Shown: positions 6,257 through 8,584 of the stretch, piece after piece
Layout: the number at the start of each line of letters is the position of its first letter
How positions within the stretch are numbered: position 1 is the first letter of the stretch
Source: Bacteroidales bacterium
GTDB taxonomy: Bacteria; Bacteroidota; Bacteroidia; Bacteroidales; ML635J-15
Direction: 5' to 3'
Assembly (NCBI GenBank): GCA_023228725.1
Contig: JALOAQ010000117.1
Coordinates: 1-8,584 of the forward strand
Length of the DNA stretch: 8,584 nt
The notes under the pieces: model-generated
What the model was told of the DNA's origin: nothing
What the model saw: only the letters and a program-made list of their open reading frames with translations
Database searches by the model: none
Program-made: the position numbers and the translations under genes

Positions 6257-7654
6257 TTATTTAATGATTTGGTTTAAAGTATATTCTAATGCTTTATCAT
6301 ATTTTGTTTTATAGTTTGGAGCTACGCCCTTTTGGTCTAAACGTACGCCATCATTTGTATAATAATCTGCAATAGGAACGTAAATTTGAAAATCGTTTTG
6401 AACTTCAAAAGGTTCTGAACTCAACATTTTTCCAGCGGTATTTTCACCAATAATTGTTGCACGATTTGATTGCTTTAGACCATAGACAATAGGCTCACAA
6501 GTACTTCCAGTATATTTACTAGTTAGAATAAATACATTTCCCTTAAATACAGATTTATTTGGTGTTACTTTTATGCAAATTCCATCATAATCATGTAATC
6601 CCTGTACGAGTAAATCAAAGTTTGCTTTTTCAAAATGGGGAAAATTAGAATAATTATCTAAAGAAGGAATTTTATCATTTTTATCAAAGTATTTTCGTGT
6701 TAAGAGAATTCCCTCGAATGATTCTTTATTCACAAGTTTGGATGCAAATGCCAATCCAGCTTCGATGGAGCCACCGCCATTATCTCTTAAATCTACAATT
6801 AAATTGCTGTAGTTTTTGGGAATAATTTTCTCATCAAATACTTGATACATTTCTTCTGCCGAACCACCAAAAGAATTTATAGTAAGTAAAGCTGTTTCTT
6901 TACTTAATTCTTTAAAGTTTAGGTTTTCGGCAATCATTTCTGATGCGTTATGTGTTGGATTATTATTCTTTTTTACAAGAGCTAAGTGGGAAATTGGTAG
7001 CTTACGAGCATAATAAAAGAAAGAAAAAACCATTTCTAAATCATCATTGATATTTTCCGATGCTTTTGATAATTTCTTTTTAAATTTTTCCCATTTTCTA
7101 TTCTTAGGAAAATTAGGATTAAAGATTTCTTTTTCAGAAATAGTTAGGGCTTTTGTTGTTATTTCTTCATAATTTTCCATTGTCTTTGTCGAAGTGGTCA
7201 GAGAACCATCTAAACTACCACGTTTTTCTCGATTGGCATTACTCAAATATGCTGAAAAAGAATTGTTTTCAAGTTCACCGTTAAAATAGTAGTTACCCAT
7301 TGGAGAAATAAAAATTCCATCTAAAATCTTGATGTTATTACTATCTTTCACGGTGCCGTTTATTCTAATAATACTACCATCTTTAATTCCAGCAAATGTT
7401 TTCATAAGCATTGCTGCTCCACCTCCCATAATCTCTTTTGTCGCTCCTTTTCGAGAATATGCTGTGAATGTACTGTCTCCAATTTCTATTGTTAAATACA
7501 TTTTCACAAAACCAATGTCATTACTAACCAAATTGGTAGAATATATTTGAGCTTGTATTTGAGTTGATGTAAATAAAAACGTAAACATTATACCCAAAAT
7601 CATTAACAATTTTATTTTTCTTTTCATAAGTTTAAATTTATTTTTATCATTCAT
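6257..7654 (-). CDS. Secreted S41-family (tail-specific/C-terminal processing type) serine peptidase
   Basis: This gene encodes an exported protease, 465 residues from the first ATG. The second ATG at 7627 (residue 10) gives a more usual signal peptide: a short basic stretch MKRKIK, a hydrophobic core, and a likely signal peptidase I cut after QIQA (residue 35). Both starts are possible. After a beta-rich N-terminal part (about 36-155) comes the S41 fold: LLTINSFGG at 256-264, VDLRDNGGGS at 287-296, the nucleophile elbow TGSTCE with S384, and GENTAGK at 403-409 with K409 as a candidate general base. The usual end motif is DGVRLDQKGVAPN at 435-447. H223 in PISHLALV is where many relatives have DxH. 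No PDZ domain is evident. It probably acts in the periplasm or outside the cell; its substrate is unknown. It lies between two attC-like palindromes and looks like a stand-alone unit. Confidence 0.88.
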   Translation of the reverse strand: MNDKNKFKLMKRKIKLLMILGIMFTFLFTSTQIQAQIYSTNLVSNDIGFVKMYLTIEIGDSTFTAYSRKGATKEIMGGGAAMLMKTFAGIKDGSIIRINGTVKDSNNIKILDGIFISPMGNYYFNGELENNSFSAYLSNANREKRGSLDGSLTTSTKTMENYEEITTKALTISEKEIFNPNFPKNRKWEKFKKKLSKASENINDDLEMVFSFFYYARKLPISHLALVKKNNNPTHNASEMIAENLNFKELSKETALLTINSFGGSAEEMYQVFDEKIIPKNYSNLIVDLRDNGGGSIEAGLAFASKLVNKESFEGILLTRKYFDKNDKIPSLDNYSNFPHFEKANFDLLVQGLHDYDGICIKVTPNKSVFKGNVFILTSKYTGSTCEPIVYGLKQSNRATIIGENTAGKMLSSEPFEVQNDFQIYVPIADYYTNDGVRLDQKGVAPNYKTKYDKALEYTLNQIIK

Positions 7655-7678
7655 TATGTTCGTTTTTTAGGGTTTTCG

Positions 7679-7807
7679 ATAACGGTTTGCAGCTTGGCGA
7701 AGTGGCGGATTTAGAAGTACTTACTTTCATTTTAGCACTAATGTTTATTAGAAATCCGAATGTTCAAATTAGCACTGAACCCGCCATTTTGCCAAACTGC
7801 TTGTTAT
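7679..7807. repeat. attC-like long imperfect palindrome between two genes
   Basis: Arms 7689-7714 and 7775-7800 pair at 21 of 26 positions. All five mismatches are transitions, three of which leave G-T pairs on the plus strand. Outside them ATAAC (7679-7683) pairs with GTTAT (7803-7807) across an uneven 5x2 internal loop. The roughly 60-base apical part holds two direct TTAGCACT words (7732-7739, 7769-7776). CCGCC-N14-CTTGTT is shared with the element at 6150-6252. CTTGTT lies 17 bases beyond the stop of the membrane-protein gene. Size and unequal arms recall integron attC sites, but the outer boxes do not fit RYYYAAC / GTTRRRY. The element could also act as a transcription-end structure for the upstream gene. 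Confidence 0.6.
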
Positions 7808-7822
7808 GGGCAGTGCTTTTTT

Positions 7823-8521
7823 TTAGTTGTTGAGTGTTTTCTCGTCAAAATTGATTGTCTTTAACCACTTTTTGAATGGTTTCCGATGAGTTTCAATCCA
7901 AAAAGAAGTTAAATGATAATTGCCACAAAACAATTCTTTCTTATAATATCGGTCATATCCTAATTCATCTTTAATATTTTCTCCACTTTTTCTTAAAACT
8001 TCAAATCGTTGATTGAAAACTGATTTTGAGTATTCTGCTGTTTGTAGCTTAGTAATTTCATCTTCGGTTATTAGATTTTGTTCAAATGCTTTTCTAAAAC
8101 ATTCTTGAACAAATTCGCCAATTTTCATCTTTTTCCTTCTGACACCTGATTTAGTAACAATATTTATTTCTTCTTTCGTTTCCGACAATGAAGAGTTTTC
8201 AGATAACATAAGGTCTATCTTAGCAATTATTTCTGTTACATTTTGTGTTTGCTTTCTTTTTTGGTATTCTGCTTTTAACTTTTTAAGTACTTGTTTACGA
8301 CAACTTATTGTTAATGGCGGGTAAAACAGAATAGTATCGTTAATCTCCTCATCTGTAATATCATCGGCAGTTTCTATTCCGTCAACTAAATTTTCGATTA
8401 TCGCATCTTGCAGCTGCGGATTGTTTGTTTTTTTGCTACTTTTTAATTGAAGATAAGCAATAAATGCAGCAGCAAGAGTAACTAATACTCCAATAAGACT
8501 TAATAAAATTTCTATTTTCAT
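7823..8521 (-). CDS. Single-pass membrane-anchored protein of unknown function
   Basis: I do not recognise this 232-residue protein. Residues 5-25 (ILLSLIGVLVTLAAAFIAYLQ) form one transmembrane helix, followed by lysines, which predicts an N-out, C-in anchor with a cytoplasmic body. Residues about 35-110 are acidic and helical, including ETADDITDEEIND at 50-62. A basic patch, KSGVRRKKMK, follows at 124-133. Residues 134-220 look like a compact domain with the landmarks IGEFVQECF, EYSKSVFNQRFEVL, YDRYYKKELFCGNYHLTSFWIETHR and FKKWL; the aromatic-rich pattern suggests a real conserved fold, possibly a binding domain. It is followed by the attC-like palindrome and then the S41 peptidase, in the same orientation. 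The only ATG that includes the membrane helix is at 8521. No promoter is visible in the 63 bases upstream. Confidence 0.8.
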   Translation of the reverse strand: MKIEILLSLIGVLVTLAAAFIAYLQLKSSKKTNNPQLQDAIIENLVDGIETADDITDEEINDTILFYPPLTISCRKQVLKKLKAEYQKRKQTQNVTEIIAKIDLMLSENSSLSETKEEINIVTKSGVRRKKMKIGEFVQECFRKAFEQNLITEDEITKLQTAEYSKSVFNQRFEVLRKSGENIKDELGYDRYYKKELFCGNYHLTSFWIETHRKPFKKWLKTINFDEKTLNN

Positions 8522-8584
8522 TTTTTAATAGTTGTTTATTTGCTTCCTTCGTTTTTTGCAACAACTGATACATTTTTAGCACTT

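Noticed and set aside
7329..7550. 73-codon plus-strand ORF
   Set aside because: It is antisense within the S41 peptidase gene, with no promoter or domain.
6150..7822. Classical integron attC sites
   Set aside because: The outer boxes are ATAAC/GTTAT, and GTTATGG or GTTGTCG does not match GTTRRRY. No integrase is in the window, so they are reported only as attC-like.

Overview
The window is AT-rich and probably comes from a member of the Bacteroidota, most likely Flavobacteriia or Cytophagia-like. The reasons are A/T-rich leaders without Shine-Dalgarno sites, promoter candidates that fit the TTTG / TAnnTTTG pattern of this phylum, and intergenic spacers filled with short palindromic and tandem repeats. 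This placement is an inference from style; no rRNA or marker gene is present. All five convincing genes are on the minus strand, so transcription runs from high to low coordinates.

Layout, from low to high coordinates. Positions 1-3205 hold a type IV restriction operon: mcrB (complete, AAA+ GTPase motor with a long unassigned N-terminal half), then mcrC one base after the mcrB stop. mcrC runs off the left edge exactly at its first catalytic Asp. Positions 3206-3596 are a control region with two opposed promoter candidates, one for mcrBC and one firing the other way into a 19-residue ORF that ends just before a repeat. Positions 3597-3902 are copy 1 of a dispersed repeat. Positions 4095-5159 encode a Fic-domain AMP-transferase with an N-terminal inhibitory helix and a C-terminal winged helix. 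Positions 5160-5708 carry an imperfect palindromic repeat just upstream of fic and otherwise little. Positions 5709-6128 are copy 2 of the dispersed repeat, interrupted by about 130 bases of other repeats.

The right part (about 6150-8584) looks modular. A secreted S41 peptidase gene and a gene for a small single-pass membrane protein are each followed, 15-17 bases past the stop codon, by a CTTGTT box belonging to a long imperfect palindrome. The two palindromes share the pattern CCGCC-N14-CTTGTT. One gene plus one palindrome, in the same orientation, recalls integron gene cassettes, although the boxes do not match the standard attC core.

Functionally, mcrBC is a defence module against modified DNA, and Fic enzymes are common accessory or toxin-like genes. 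With the repeats and the cassette-like units, the window reads as an accessory or defence island rather than core genome. No pathway obviously links the five genes. The most unusual features are the cassette-like palindromes, the fic gene bracketed by two nearly identical direct repeats, and the unassigned N-terminal half of McrB.
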